A DNA stretch of 49,070 nucleotides from Thermoplasmata archaeon (GCA_014894395.1 JADBLO010000125.1:1-49070), one strand, 5' to 3'. Shown: positions 24,724 through 32,999, counted from the stretch's first letter. Made by a program: numbers and translations. Notes: generated by a model from the letters alone, not told the origin.

Positions 24724-25856
24724 GACGTTTTCCTCATGATATCCAAATTGAACCCGTACAACATTTCAAAGATTTTAAAATATTTTATCATGTTCCGTTT
24801 CAAGTCTACCGTGATGATCCTTTCTGGGTTCCTCCTTTTTGGAATGAAATGAAAGGTTTCTTTCAAAAAAAGAATCCCTTTTGGTCACATGCAGAGTGTC
24901 AATTATTTATCGCTAGGAAAAATAACGAAGTTATCGGTCGAATTGCCGCGATAATCGATTCTACATACTGCGAAACAGTTGGGGAAAAAATAGGATATTT
25001 TGGTTTTTTTGAATGTGTTCAAGATTTCGAATGTGCTAACACGTTATTACAAACTGCTCAGGACTGGCTTCTATCAAAAGAAATGAAAGTAATGCGAGGT
25101 CCAATCGATGGACGTATCGATGTTGGCTGTGGTTTTTTATATGCTGGGTTTAACTCACGGCCAAGTTTACTTTCCACATATTCACCAGCATATTATGTGA
25201 CATATGCTGAAAAATTTGGTATGAAAAAAGTCAGGGATCAACTCCTTTATTACATCGATTTAACAAAACCGATTCCCAAAAAACTGGAAGAAAAGGCACG
25301 ACAGTGTGTTGCATCAGAGATACGGGTTCGTTCGTTTAATCACCTACGCACTCGGAAGGAATTGAAATGGTGGGTCGAACTTTTTTTAGAAACCTTTTCA
25401 GATCACTGGGGATATGTCCCTGTTTCTGCAGAGGAGGTTAAAACACGCTTTGGAGTCAAACAATTACGATGGTTTGTGGATTCACGGTTATTTTTAGTTG
25501 CGGAATTCAAAGGTTCACCAATTGCCTATATCTGGTCAACACCGGATTACAATCAGATATTTCAGAAAATGAATGGACGATTAGGTCCTTTTCAAATACT
25601 CCTTTTCCTTTGTACAAAACGGAAGATAAATTCAGGGAAATTACATCTTATAGGTATTAAAAAAGAATTCCGTAATCAAAATATTGGATCTCTTTTAAAT
25701 TATAAAACATTAATCGAAATGAAAAACCGAGGGTACATTGGTGCTGAGGTAGGATGGATTGATGAAGAAAATGCTGCTGCTCATACAACTATCGCAATAA
25801 CTGGTGCTACACTTTATAAAAAACATCGTGTTTTTGAGAAAGACCTCACTGTCTAA
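24720..25856 (+). CDS. GNAT-fold N-acetyltransferase-like protein
   Basis: A 378-residue protein. The N-terminal half has YRDDPFWVPPFWNEMKGFF, ECQLFIARKNNEVIGRIAAIID and GYFGFFECVQDFECANTLLQTAQDWL. The phrase MRGPIDGRIDVGCGF recalls the YghO/GNAT-like family. The C-terminal half is a second GNAT-like segment: LFLVAEFKGSPIAYIWSTPDYN and LHLIGIKKEFRNQNIGSLLNYKTLIEMKNRGY, where R-N-x-N-I-G-S is the acetyl-CoA pyrophosphate loop, followed by the terminal GATLYKKHRVFEK. A likely acyl- or acetyltransferase for a small molecule; the acceptor is unknown. It heads a tight cassette with a sulfotransferase and an amidotransferase-like gene. Confidence 0.75.
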   Translation: MRRFPHDIQIEPVQHFKDFKIFYHVPFQVYRDDPFWVPPFWNEMKGFFQKKNPFWSHAECQLFIARKNNEVIGRIAAIIDSTYCETVGEKIGYFGFFECVQDFECANTLLQTAQDWLLSKEMKVMRGPIDGRIDVGCGFLYAGFNSRPSLLSTYSPAYYVTYAEKFGMKKVRDQLLYYIDLTKPIPKKLEEKARQCVASEIRVRSFNHLRTRKELKWWVELFLETFSDHWGYVPVSAEEVKTRFGVKQLRWFVDSRLFLVAEFKGSPIAYIWSTPDYNQIFQKMNGRLGPFQILLFLCTKRKINSGKLHLIGIKKEFRNQNIGSLLNYKTLIEMKNRGYIGAEVGWIDEENAAAHTTIAITGATLYKKHRVFEKDLTV

Positions 25857-25881
25857 TGATGTAATAAAAAGAGGAACGCGA

Positions 25882-27012
25882 ATGAAAACAAAGAACGAAC
25901 AGAAAAAACAAAAAAACAATCGAACTGTTCAACATCCGCTCTTTGGTATATCCATAAGAAACTGGATACAACTACTAGAAAAAAATGGAGGAGTGGATAG
26001 AGAGTATCTTAATAAAGCGGTCTTTATCACTTTGACATCAATATTAACGACACCTGCACGAATACTTTTTAAAATAAAATACAGCTCAAAAATCAACAAA
26101 ACAAAAATATCACATCCTCCAGTGTTTATAATCGGTCACTGGCGAAGTGGGACAACCTATCTTCATGAGCTTTTATGTCAGGATCCGCAATTCTGTTATG
26201 TCTCATTATGGAATACCCTTTTACCAGACAGTTTTTTAATCCTTGAGCCGATAAAAAAATTTCTCTCGAGATTTCTCCCCTCCGAAAGATCCATGGATGC
26301 AATAAAAGTTGATATCGATGGTCCCTATGAAGATGAAGCAGCGCTTGCAGTATTATATCCTTGGTCATTTTTCCATTGCTTGCATTTCCCAAGAAATGCT
26401 GAAGAACAATATTTAAAATCCATACATTTTTATGACATGACATCCGAAGAAAAAAACCAATGGAAAACAACCTATCTTAAATTTATAAAAACGGTTACGT
26501 TGGCGAATAAAGGAAAAAGATTTCTTTCTAAAAACCCTCCGAATACCGCTCGTATCACCACCTTGCTTGAACTTTTTCCAGAAGCAAATTTTATCCATAT
26601 ATATAGGAGTCCATACAAGGTATATCTTTCAACAAAAAAAATGAGAAATAGAGTATTGGATAAACTCGCGTTACAAAACGCCTCTGAAGAGGAAATGGAA
26701 CAACAAATAATAAAGAATTACATTTGGCTTATGAATAGCTATTTCGAACAAAAAGAGCAAATCCCAAACGATAATCTTGTTGAAATAAAATATGAAGATC
26801 TTACCTTAAATCCTATAGAACAAGTTAAAAAAATATATTCAACATTGAAATTCCCTGGCTTCGAAGATGCATTGCCTGAAATGAAGAAATACCTTGAAAA
26901 ACAATCAGAGTACAAAACAAACGTCTATACTATTGATGACAAAATTGTACACCATGTTAATAAGAACTGGAAGTTTACCATTGACCGCTGGAGGTACTCT
27001 CCACCAAAGTGA
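25882..27012 (+). CDS. PAPS-dependent sulfotransferase
   Basis: A 376-residue protein of the sulfotransferase family 3 type. The 5'-phosphosulfate loop is GHWRSGTTYLHELL (residues 85-98), the 3'-phosphate motif is IYRSPYKVYLSTKKMRNRV, and the region KGKRFLSKNPPNTARITTLLELFPEANFIHIYR is characteristic. Late motifs are NLVEIKYEDLTLNP and the C-terminal NWKFTIDRWRY. It would move sulfate from PAPS to a hydroxyl or amine of a lipid, sugar or metabolite. I choose ATG 25882 behind AAGAGGA; the reading frame is open from 25804, overlapping the upstream gene. The next gene's GTG overlaps its stop. Confidence 0.88.
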   Translation: MKTKNEQKKQKNNRTVQHPLFGISIRNWIQLLEKNGGVDREYLNKAVFITLTSILTTPARILFKIKYSSKINKTKISHPPVFIIGHWRSGTTYLHELLCQDPQFCYVSLWNTLLPDSFLILEPIKKFLSRFLPSERSMDAIKVDIDGPYEDEAALAVLYPWSFFHCLHFPRNAEEQYLKSIHFYDMTSEEKNQWKTTYLKFIKTVTLANKGKRFLSKNPPNTARITTLLELFPEANFIHIYRSPYKVYLSTKKMRNRVLDKLALQNASEEEMEQQIIKNYIWLMNSYFEQKEQIPNDNLVEIKYEDLTLNPIEQVKKIYSTLKFPGFEDALPEMKKYLEKQSEYKTNVYTIDDKIVHHVNKNWKFTIDRWRYSPPK

Positions 27013-28358
27013 AACATATGTCCTTCCCATCAATTCATTGTGAAGATAAAAATCCTGAAAAAAACCATGAAGACCGTATAATACGAGTAGCGATACTTGC
27101 AGAGGAGCCATTGGGTTGGGGATCAGGAAAGCATTTCTTCCCGATAATACTACAGAATTATACCTGGATGGTTCACAAAAAAACCTATTCATTTAATGTG
27201 AAGTATATTTTTGATAAGGATATCGTAAAGGGACGACTGAATACTAAAGAGTTTGATGTTCTCCTCGTTCCGGGAGGTGGTGTGGGAGATGGACAAGCAA
27301 TGATGAAAGGTTTTAACTTCTCAAGGAAGGTGAGAAAATGGAAAAAAAATATCTCCACATTTATCAAGAATGGTGGGGGATATATTGGGATATGTGGTGG
27401 AGCCGCACTTATAACAGATTTAAAAACAGGAGACAAAAAACCTCGCACATTTTTAGAGAGACAATATAACAAAAGCTCTCTAGGAGTTTCTTGTGTTTCA
27501 TCGTATTACAGGTCGATTGCATTTCCGCTTTTTTATTCGTTTCAAAAAAACCACCCCGAGAAAATCGGTGCGATAGCGTACGTATTCTCTTTTGCTCCAG
27601 GAGAAACGGTTGATGGTGTTCGGATTCATACGGGAGGAGTCCCGTTAGATTTTCAAATATGTAGAGATCATCCAATATTTTCAGATTTTGCTAAGGATTC
27701 TGAACGGATCCGATGGTGGGGTGGACCAGCGCTGATAGTACCAGAAAACCCAGATCGAGAGGTACAGATACTTGCAAAATATCCTCCTCAGGAGCGAGCA
27801 GATGATAAGGACATAATAATTCACGCATGGAACTATACGGGAGGTATTCGTGGTCTTTTTGTTGCTTTCTTAAAAGCCCTGCGATACATTAGAAAAGAGA
27901 ATGATTCGTTGAAAAATGTGTTTTTATACACATTTTATATGGCAGGAAGTTGGAAGTTAACTGATAGGTTTATTGAATTAGATTATTCCAATAAGCCGAG
28001 TATAACTGCAGAGGTGTATCCTAATGATAACGAGGGAAGAATACTTCTTTGTACAGCTCATCCAGAATATATGGTTTGGTGGAACGGTCATATCACAGAA
28101 ATGAAGAATACGAATTTCACCTGTCTCGGCACTGGTCTTTATAAATGGGAGGATATCGCACCTTTGAGCCAGAACGCGAAAGATGAATTGACTCATACCT
28201 GGTGGATGGTTCGAAGATTTGTCGCCTGGGCTGCTAAAGTGCCAGATGATCATCTCCCTCCTATTCAAAAGGAAGAATTCACGGAAAAGGATAAATCCAT
28301 ACTTTTAAAAAACATTTTTTGGGACGGCACTCTTCTCAATCAGATGGAAAATATTTAA
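27009..28358 (+). CDS. Class I glutamine-amidotransferase-like (BPL_N) protein
   Basis: A 449-residue protein. Residues ~25-290 have the flavodoxin-like amidotransferase/DJ-1 superfamily look: VAILAEEPLGWGSGKHF, FDVLLVPGGGVGDGQ, then the nucleophile elbow FIKNGGGYIGICGGAALIT with Cys129. IHTGGVPLDF and LCTAHPEYM are further conserved stretches. It is closest in style to biotin-protein-ligase N-terminal (BPL_N) domain proteins, whose reaction is mostly unknown. The C-terminal ~150 residues are less recognisable. The start GTG 27009 overlaps the sulfotransferase stop (GTGA); ATG 27018 is the alternative. Third gene of the acetyl-/sulfo-/amidotransferase cassette. Confidence 0.78.
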   Translation: MKHMSFPSIHCEDKNPEKNHEDRIIRVAILAEEPLGWGSGKHFFPIILQNYTWMVHKKTYSFNVKYIFDKDIVKGRLNTKEFDVLLVPGGGVGDGQAMMKGFNFSRKVRKWKKNISTFIKNGGGYIGICGGAALITDLKTGDKKPRTFLERQYNKSSLGVSCVSSYYRSIAFPLFYSFQKNHPEKIGAIAYVFSFAPGETVDGVRIHTGGVPLDFQICRDHPIFSDFAKDSERIRWWGGPALIVPENPDREVQILAKYPPQERADDKDIIIHAWNYTGGIRGLFVAFLKALRYIRKENDSLKNVFLYTFYMAGSWKLTDRFIELDYSNKPSITAEVYPNDNEGRILLCTAHPEYMVWWNGHITEMKNTNFTCLGTGLYKWEDIAPLSQNAKDELTHTWWMVRRFVAWAAKVPDDHLPPIQKEEFTEKDKSILLKNIFWDGTLLNQMENI

Positions 28359-28667
28359 GACTGTTAATGTTTCGAAATGGAATGAACTATCTGGTAAAGA
28401 TGGTCGATAAATAAAAGAAGTTCAAAAACAGAATAACTATTTATGGAAATCTCTATAAAGCGCTCTTTATCTTTTTTTGAATGAAAAAGTGCCTAGGCGG
28501 GGGTACCGCACTAGAGCGAAATGCCCACAACTAATTCTGCTCCTTTAAAAATGGTAAGATCTACAGGGGGCGAAATCAATCCGTATTATTTTAATACATT
28601 TAATGGTTTTATATCTATTGAGCTGTTTTTTTCTTTTTTGATTTTAGATGCTTACTATCTTTTTCCA
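28359..28667. other. Intergenic stretch between convergent genes, nothing firm
   Basis: 309 bases separating the amidotransferase-like gene from the DUF1003 gene on the other strand. A GC-rich patch at 28490-28520 (GTGCCTAGGCGGGGGTACCG) stands out in AT-rich surroundings, with GTGC…GCAC ends able to pair. A short plus-strand ORF from 28521 runs into the DUF1003 gene and looks non-coding. No tRNA or known RNA was recognised. Confidence 0.4.
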
Positions 28668-29381
28668 CTAATGTTTTGTTTTTTTAAGAGTGAGTTCTTC
28701 CATTAACTCCATTTGGATTTCTTGGATTTCTAAAAGCTTATGCCATTGATTTATTAGTAGATGATCTAGTTTTTCATGGAGATGACGGATTTCAAGCTCT
28801 GCTTTCAGATTAACCTGGTAATCGTATTCTGCGCGTAATTGATCTTTCGCGCCTTCTCGATTCTGACTCATGAGAATGATTGGAGCTTGCATAGCGGCAA
28901 CGCAGGAAAGAACTAGATTTAGAAGAATAAAGGGGTATGGATCAAATGGCTTCGTTAGTAACACGTAAGAATTTATTGCAATCCATAGAAGAACGATGCC
29001 GCCGAAAATAATGATGAACGTCCAACTTCCAGCGTATTTGGTTAGTTTATCTGCGAGACGTTCTCCAATAGTTAGCTGCCGATCAAATTCGGTATTAACG
29101 TTCATAGATAGGAGCTCATGCTCCTTTAAACTTTTCAGAACCTGCTCTTCTACGTTTGATATTTCACCTTTTTCCGATTCGAGAATATCTTTGACACGTT
29201 TTGCTCTGAAGTAGTTAAGATCTGAATTACAAATGAAACCGCTCGTAGACCAATCAGGATGTGCTTTCCGAATGATCTCGGCCAAGGGTTCGCTGACCAA
29301 TTCCGCAGGTATAACCTCGTTTGTTTTCTTTTGTTTCTGGCAAATTTGACAAGTAACATTTTCTTTTTTCCTGCTTATCAA
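28668..29381 (-). CDS. DUF1003 membrane protein with N-terminal CxxC
   Basis: A 237-residue protein of the DUF1003 family. It has an N-terminal CQICQKQK motif and a helical segment, two TM helices (WTFIIIFGGIVLLWIAIN and PFILLNLVLSCVAAMQAPIILMSQNR; the latter is the family hallmark) and a long C-terminal helix (RAEYDYQVNLKAELEIRHLHEKLDHLLINQW). Members are small inner-membrane proteins of unknown function, sometimes near stress or ion-transport genes. GAGGTG precedes the ATG. It begins the accessory region rich in small membrane proteins. Confidence 0.88.
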   Translation of the reverse strand: MISRKKENVTCQICQKQKKTNEVIPAELVSEPLAEIIRKAHPDWSTSGFICNSDLNYFRAKRVKDILESEKGEISNVEEQVLKSLKEHELLSMNVNTEFDRQLTIGERLADKLTKYAGSWTFIIIFGGIVLLWIAINSYVLLTKPFDPYPFILLNLVLSCVAAMQAPIILMSQNREGAKDQLRAEYDYQVNLKAELEIRHLHEKLDHLLINQWHKLLEIQEIQMELMEELTLKKTKH

Positions 29382-29579
29382 TTTGTTTTCACCTCCAATG
29401 TTACTATACTCATCATTCAGTCATTGCTAGTTAATGTTTTACTTATAAAAGAAGATTGCTCACAGGTTTTAAAACAAGAATATCGTAATAACAATCTGCT
29501 GTATATCTACATACTCTCGCCTGAATCTAATCGCAAACCGGTAAATAAAAATTGTAAATGCTAAAGATATTTTAAGGTT

Positions 29580-29648
29580 TTAAAAATACTGTGCTACCAT
29601 GTCATCGGCCTGAAAAACTTTACTACATCGATTACATACATATTTCAT
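29580..29648 (-). pseudogene. 22-residue CxxC mini-protein or zinc-finger remnant
   Basis: ATG 29648 encodes MKYVCNRCSKVFQADDMVAQ plus YF then stop. It resembles the first half of a C2H2/zinc-ribbon domain (Y-x-C-x-x-C-x-K-x-F-x-A-D-D). It follows the ribbon-helix-helix gene by five bases in the same direction. Being half a domain, it may be a remnant or a genuine micropeptide. Confidence 0.35.
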
Positions 29649-29653
29649 GTATT

Positions 29654-29812
29654 TTACTCCATTTTTCCTCTTAATTTATTGTTTTTTATGTAAAAGTTTG
29701 TCATATAGACGATCTGTCGACTATAGGGTCGTTCTTCTTCTTTCGCAAGTTTTTTTATGAGTGTGTTTTCTTTTTTTGTGAGTGAGATATTCATCCGCAT
29801 TCTTTTTTCCAT
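29654..29812 (-). CDS. Small ribbon-helix-helix-like DNA-binding protein
   Basis: A 52-residue basic protein: MEKRMRMNISLTKKENTLIK, then KLAKEEERPYSRQIVYMTNFYI. A β-strand (MRMNISL) followed by two helices is the Arc/CopG ribbon-helix-helix plan. ATG 29812 is likely the start; ATG 29800 and 29794 are alternatives. The promoter lies within GCATATAAGTATGC (29839-29852), about 30 bases upstream, so the mRNA is probably leaderless. That same sequence is part of the duplicated leader element read in the opposite direction, making the site bidirectional. By inference it may repress itself and the divergent unit. Confidence 0.5.
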   Translation of the reverse strand: MEKRMRMNISLTKKENTLIKKLAKEEERPYSRQIVYMTNFYIKNNKLRGKME

Positions 29813-29928
29813 ATTTACACAAACATGTAATAATTTTGCATACTTATATGCCTTTCTACACAATGATATATACTCTCTATTGCTTACTGCTATAATCCGA
29901 CTAATTTCAGAAAGGAAAGGTGAAATCA

Positions 29929-30051
29929 ATGAATAGCAACGAACTAGTAACGACCATTGGAGACGCAAACGACGTCACACATTACAATCAGGTCCTTATT
30001 TCCAGAGTCAGATACTTGACGTTCACTCTGAAAACTAAGAAAATGAGATAA
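29929..30051 (+). CDS. 40-residue leader ORF in element copy A
   Basis: ATG 29929 follows AAAGGTGAAATCA, a good ribosome site. It encodes 40 residues beginning MNSNELVTTIGDANDVTHYN and ending LTFTLKTKKMR. Copy B has a 40-residue ORF at the same place; its first part does not match, but the sequence LTLETKKVR occurs there in another frame. The hairpin with T-run lies 13 bases after the stop. This could be a leader peptide or a short gene; no family recognised. Confidence 0.35.
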   Translation: MNSNELVTTIGDANDVTHYNQVLISRVRYLTFTLKTKKMR

Positions 30052-30063
30052 ATGAAAAATTAT

Positions 30064-30094
30064 GGACGATTATCTCGTCCAAATCTCGTTTTTT
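30064..30094 (+). terminator. Hairpin plus T-run in leader copy A
   Basis: GGACGA (30064-30069) pairs with TCGTCC (30075-30080), followed by AAATCTCG and TTTTTT (30089-30094). The same structure occurs at 31755-31783. It could stop or attenuate transcripts before the downstream gene. Inferred from sequence. Confidence 0.45.
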
Positions 30095-30205
30095 AGAAGG
30101 AAAAATAGGGTAAAAATTTGTAAATGTATATGCTATGAGCAGAAATTTAGTAAGAGATAATGACCCCGAAGGTCAAGGAATCGAAGTCTATAAGGAGGTT
30201 ATATA

Positions 30206-31393
30206 ATGCCATCAGTCTGTCTCTATTTCGAAGTACATCAGCCAATGAGATTAAATCATTTTACGGTATTCAACATAGGCGCAAACCATGATAGATCTTC
30301 TGAGTATTTTAATCATAAACTAAACCAAGAAATTTTTGAAAAAGTTGCAAAAAAATGTTATCTTCCAACAAATAAAATATTGCTTGAATTAATCAATAAA
30401 TATGATGGTAAATTTCGGGTTTCTTTTAGTTTAACCGGTACATTCATTGAATATTGCGAACGATATATTCCTTCAATTCTTGACAGTTTTAAAGATCTGT
30501 TTGCCACAGGTGCTGTTGACCTCATCGAGGAGACATATTATCATTCACTTTCAAGCATGTATGACGATCTTGATGAGTTCGAAAAGCAAGTACACATGCA
30601 TCGTCAGATGATAAAAAGAATATTTAACTATAAACCAAAGATTTTCAGAAACACGGAAACAATCTATGATAACCGTATAGCAAGAAAAATCGCCGAGTTA
30701 GGATACAAAGGAATTATCACTGAAGGAGCAGATAAGATTTTAGGATGGCGTTCACCAAACTTTATATACAAACCAGTAAACGCAAATATCAAAGTACTCA
30801 TGAGAAACTACAAGCTCAGCGACGATGTCGGGTTCCGATTTTCTTCACGAAACTGGCCAGAATTCCCACTGACAGCAGATAAATACGCGAACTGGATGTC
30901 AAACTCCTTTGGCGACGTCATTAACCTGTTCATGGATTACGAAACCTTCGGGGAACACCAATGGACAGAAACCGGGATTTTCGAATTCCTCAAACATCTC
31001 CCCGGGGAAGTCTTTAAACACGATAACCTTGATTTTGCTACCGTAAGCGAGGCGGTTGAACGATATAACACTGTTGGAGAAATAGATGTACCCTGGGCAA
31101 TTTCATGGGCTGATGAAGATCGGAACGTCTCAACATGGCTTGGAAATGATATGCAAATCGCTTGTTTTAATGAATTAAAAAACATCGGTAGAAACCTTAA
31201 AGAAAAAGATAATGAGAGGTTACTTAAAACTTGGCGTCGTCTCCAAACATCAGATCATTTGTATTACTGTTCAACAAAAGGTCTTGCTGATGGAGCTGTT
31301 CATGCCTATTTTAGCCCATATGATAGTCCCTATGAAGGTTTTATGAACTATATGAATGTATTACAAGATTTAAAACAGAGAGTAACTTTGTAA
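30206..31393 (+). CDS. GH57 family α-amylase-like glycoside hydrolase
   Basis: A 395-residue cytoplasmic enzyme (no signal peptide) of glycoside hydrolase family 57. Seen: VCLYFEVHQPMRLNHF at the start, FSLTGTFIEYCERY, LIEETYYHSLSSMYDD, and the nucleophile motif KIFRNTETIYDN (Glu near residue 148). The acid/base region is FMDYETFGEHQWTETGIFEFL, with Asp and Glu, and PWAISWADEDRNVSTWLGNDMQ is typical of MJ1611-type amylases. It likely breaks down α-glucans such as stored glycogen. A GGAGG lies upstream. It is bracketed by the two leader-element copies, and transcription probably starts in copy A. Confidence 0.93.
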   Translation: MPSVCLYFEVHQPMRLNHFTVFNIGANHDRSSEYFNHKLNQEIFEKVAKKCYLPTNKILLELINKYDGKFRVSFSLTGTFIEYCERYIPSILDSFKDLFATGAVDLIEETYYHSLSSMYDDLDEFEKQVHMHRQMIKRIFNYKPKIFRNTETIYDNRIARKIAELGYKGIITEGADKILGWRSPNFIYKPVNANIKVLMRNYKLSDDVGFRFSSRNWPEFPLTADKYANWMSNSFGDVINLFMDYETFGEHQWTETGIFEFLKHLPGEVFKHDNLDFATVSEAVERYNTVGEIDVPWAISWADEDRNVSTWLGNDMQIACFNELKNIGRNLKEKDNERLLKTWRRLQTSDHLYYCSTKGLADGAVHAYFSPYDSPYEGFMNYMNVLQDLKQRVTL

Positions 31394-31581
31394 AGGTTAG
31401 GGGGAAAAAACATGGCAGCGTTTGAATCAAATATATTTCATATTCGTTTGTATTCGTTTTTCCACCCGTAACATAAAATTATATAATTTTACACACGTAT
31501 ATGCCTTTATACACAATGATATTAACTACCTCCTGCATACCCCCATCATCCGATACACTTAGGAAAGAACAGGTGGGATCA

Positions 31582-31704
31582 ATGATAATGAACAGAGAAT
31601 TTATACACGTTGATACAGAGATGAACTTGAAGAATGGAAAACGACTTCAAGCATTAAAAACAGATGACTATAGAAGAGTAATATTTACAAAGTGCACGGA
31701 TTAG
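31582..31704 (+). CDS. 40-residue leader ORF in element copy B
   Basis: ATG 31582, six bases after GGTGGG, opens MIMNREFIHVDTEMNLKNGK and runs 40 residues to TAG. It has the same length and position as the ORF in copy A but a different amino-acid sequence. The conserved terminal block CTAAGAAAGTAAGATAA lies beyond its stop and out of frame by two. It may be a frameshifted sister of copy A's ORF or an unrelated chance ORF. Confidence 0.3.
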   Translation: MIMNREFIHVDTEMNLKNGKRLQALKTDDYRRVIFTKCTD

Positions 31705-31754
31705 TTTCGCATTTAACGCTGGAAACTAAGAAAGTAAGATAAATGAAATAGTAA

Positions 31755-31783
31755 GGACGATCATATCGTCAAAATCTCTTTTT
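31755..31783 (+). terminator. Hairpin plus T-run in leader copy B
   Basis: GACGAT (31756-31761) and ATCGTC (31765-31770) form a short stem followed by AAAATCTC and TTTTT. The GGAGGAG ribosome site of the gene at 31800 follows immediately, so an attenuator-like role is possible. Inferred. Confidence 0.4.
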
Positions 31784-31799
31784 AAGGAGGAGAAATACT

Positions 31800-32081
31800 A
31801 TGGTAGATTGTGAAGAATGTGATAAGAAATTAGGTATTCTAGAAGGGTATCGTCATCCTGCATTAGGAACAAGATTTTTGGTATGTGGGAAATGTTTTGA
31901 TAAAGTAGGCGAAGATATAGAAAGATGGAGTAAGTTTTGTCTTTCAGATTCATTCAACGCAGAATCATCCAAGATTGACATCCAAGAGGCATGGAATAAA
32001 AATATATCAAATGACCCTCCGTTACAAAAATGGTTTGACAATCTTTGGATTAAAATAGGATATCAGGCGTGTAGAGAATAA
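31800..32081 (+). CDS. Small zinc-ribbon protein (93 residues)
   Basis: It begins VDCEECDKKLGILEGYRHPALG, then FLVCGKCFDKVGEDIERW; the two CxxC pairs (CEEC, CGKC) should bind one zinc. The rest is helical, with several Trp (EAWNK, KWFDNLWIKIGY). GGAGGAG lies upstream of the ATG. The N-terminus is like treble-clef/ribbon proteins that detect protein or DNA partners. No family name can be given. It is controlled by leader element copy B. Confidence 0.65.
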   Translation: MVDCEECDKKLGILEGYRHPALGTRFLVCGKCFDKVGEDIERWSKFCLSDSFNAESSKIDIQEAWNKNISNDPPLQKWFDNLWIKIGYQACRE

Positions 32082-32210
32082 GATATAAAACCCCTTAGAG
32101 AAACCCTCATTTCTATTTTTTTTTTAATATTTCTCATTATTCGACAGCTGAAAAAATGGTAAAATGTCATAGGATCGGTTACCGAATATGATTTAACGCA
32201 GCTCATAGGA

Positions 32211-32561
32211 TTACGTGTTTTTCTCAGCGATATCTCCAATAATCGGAAGTTTAATTTTTTGCATCTGATACGCTTTTATCATCAGAATAAGCCATAAGAT
32301 GAGCACAAGGACCCAGAACAGCCAGCTGACCCACCAGAGGAAATACCACCCGTGATCAAAATGGAGTAACCCGAAGGCTCCACCGAAGATCCACGCAAGG
32401 ATAGTAAGGGGAAGAAACACTAAAATGGATTGGAGTGCATGAAACCGGATGAACTTGTTTTTATCGTCAATAAAATAAAAGAGCAATCCCGTGATCCACA
32501 CCCCGAAGTAACAGAGCGCTGCTTCAACATTTTCCTCAAGTCCTAACGATGTTTTTACCAT
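32211..32561 (-). CDS. DUF4870-like membrane protein
   Basis: A 116-residue protein: short N-terminus, then LCYFGVWITGLLFYFIDDKNKFIRFHALQSILVF, the classic DUF4870 pattern with FIRFHALQS on the cytosolic loop, followed by two more TM segments (LTILAWIFGGAFGLL and WWVSWLFWVLVLILWLILMI) and a basic tail. ATG 32561 has AGAAGGA upstream; the ATG 11 codons earlier is less likely. The family is of unknown function and often accompanies stress or envelope genes. It is the last gene of a tight run of small membrane genes on the minus strand. Confidence 0.82.
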   Translation of the reverse strand: MVKTSLGLEENVEAALCYFGVWITGLLFYFIDDKNKFIRFHALQSILVFLPLTILAWIFGGAFGLLHFDHGWYFLWWVSWLFWVLVLILWLILMIKAYQMQKIKLPIIGDIAEKNT

Positions 32562-32642
32562 ATTTTTTTCCTTCTGTCCATTTACAACTATCATTTATTT
32601 AATTCATTCTCATTCATCGTATGAGTCGTTTTTAAAGCACGA

Positions 32643-32825
32643 TCATAATCCGATACTGTGAAAGATACCCACAAGAAAATCTAGTCCGATAAGAGCGATA
32701 ATTACAATTGCTATGAATATGAGAACCCATATAGCAAATTTTATTACTCCCCAAAGCACAAGCGCGATCACAAGAATGCCAACGAGTACCGCCCAAAACG
32801 GAATTACATAACCGAATGCATCCAT
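32643..32825 (-). CDS. 60-residue two-TM micro-membrane protein
   Basis: MDAFGYVIPFWAVLVGILVI starts a protein that is hydrophobic almost throughout, with one break (GVIK) separating two TM helices. GGAG lies 12 bases before the ATG. It forms part of the closely spaced minus-strand run 33146→32211. It may shape or stabilise the membrane or assist a partner; no family recognised. Confidence 0.55.
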   Translation of the reverse strand: MDAFGYVIPFWAVLVGILVIALVLWGVIKFAIWVLIFIAIVIIALIGLDFLVGIFHSIGL

Positions 32826-32858
32826 CTATTTCACATCTCCATCTACAAACGATTATTT

Positions 32859-32990
32859 TTATTTCTTTTTTTCTGAAACGCCGTCTTTTACACCTTTTCC
32901 AAATCTTTTTACAGCGCCCCAACCTTGCTTCACACCGTTGCCAACAAATTCCCCCGTTTTCTCTGCTTCACCTTTTTTCTCATCAGTCAT
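32859..32990 (-). CDS. 43-residue basic amphipathic micro-protein
   Basis: Sequence MTDEKKGEAEKTGEFVGNGV then KQGWGAVKRFGKGVKDGV and a lysine tail. Glycines and hydrophobics alternate with Lys in a pattern expected for an amphipathic membrane-surface helix; it also resembles CsbD-like or antimicrobial-type helices, without a firm match. It begins nine bases after the stop of the 48-residue membrane gene, so the two are co-transcribed. Confidence 0.5.
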   Translation of the reverse strand: MTDEKKGEAEKTGEFVGNGVKQGWGAVKRFGKGVKDGVSEKKK

Positions 32991-32999
32991 AGAATATCC

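Larger units (their letters stand above)
29829..30100 (+). repeat. Leader element copy A (upstream of the GH57 gene)
   Basis: Diverged direct repeat of 31482-31790. Shared blocks in order: TAATTTT…TATATGCCTTT-TACACAATGATAT; AGGAAAG…G(A/G)(A/G)ATCAATGA; GAAA(A)CTAAGAAA-T-AGATAAATGAAA; and a GGACGA…TCGTCC hairpin followed by AAATCTC-TTTTT. The two copies bracket the GH57 gene. Likely promoter + leader ORF + hairpin. Confidence 0.7.
31482..31790 (+). repeat. Leader element copy B (upstream of the zinc-ribbon gene)
   Basis: Second copy of the element at 29829-30100. Here the promoter block reads TAATTTTACACACGTATATGCC and the hairpin is GACGAT-CAT-ATCGTC followed by AAAATCTCTTTTT. It precedes the gene at 31800. 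Confidence 0.7.

Noticed and set aside
28521-28706. 61-codon plus-strand ORF
   Set aside because: Phe/Leu-rich translation running into the 3' end of the DUF1003 gene on the other strand; no ribosome site.
29829-31790. CRISPR-like or insertion-sequence interpretation of the duplicated elements
   Set aside because: Only two diverged long copies, no regular spacers, no transposase, no terminal inverted repeats.
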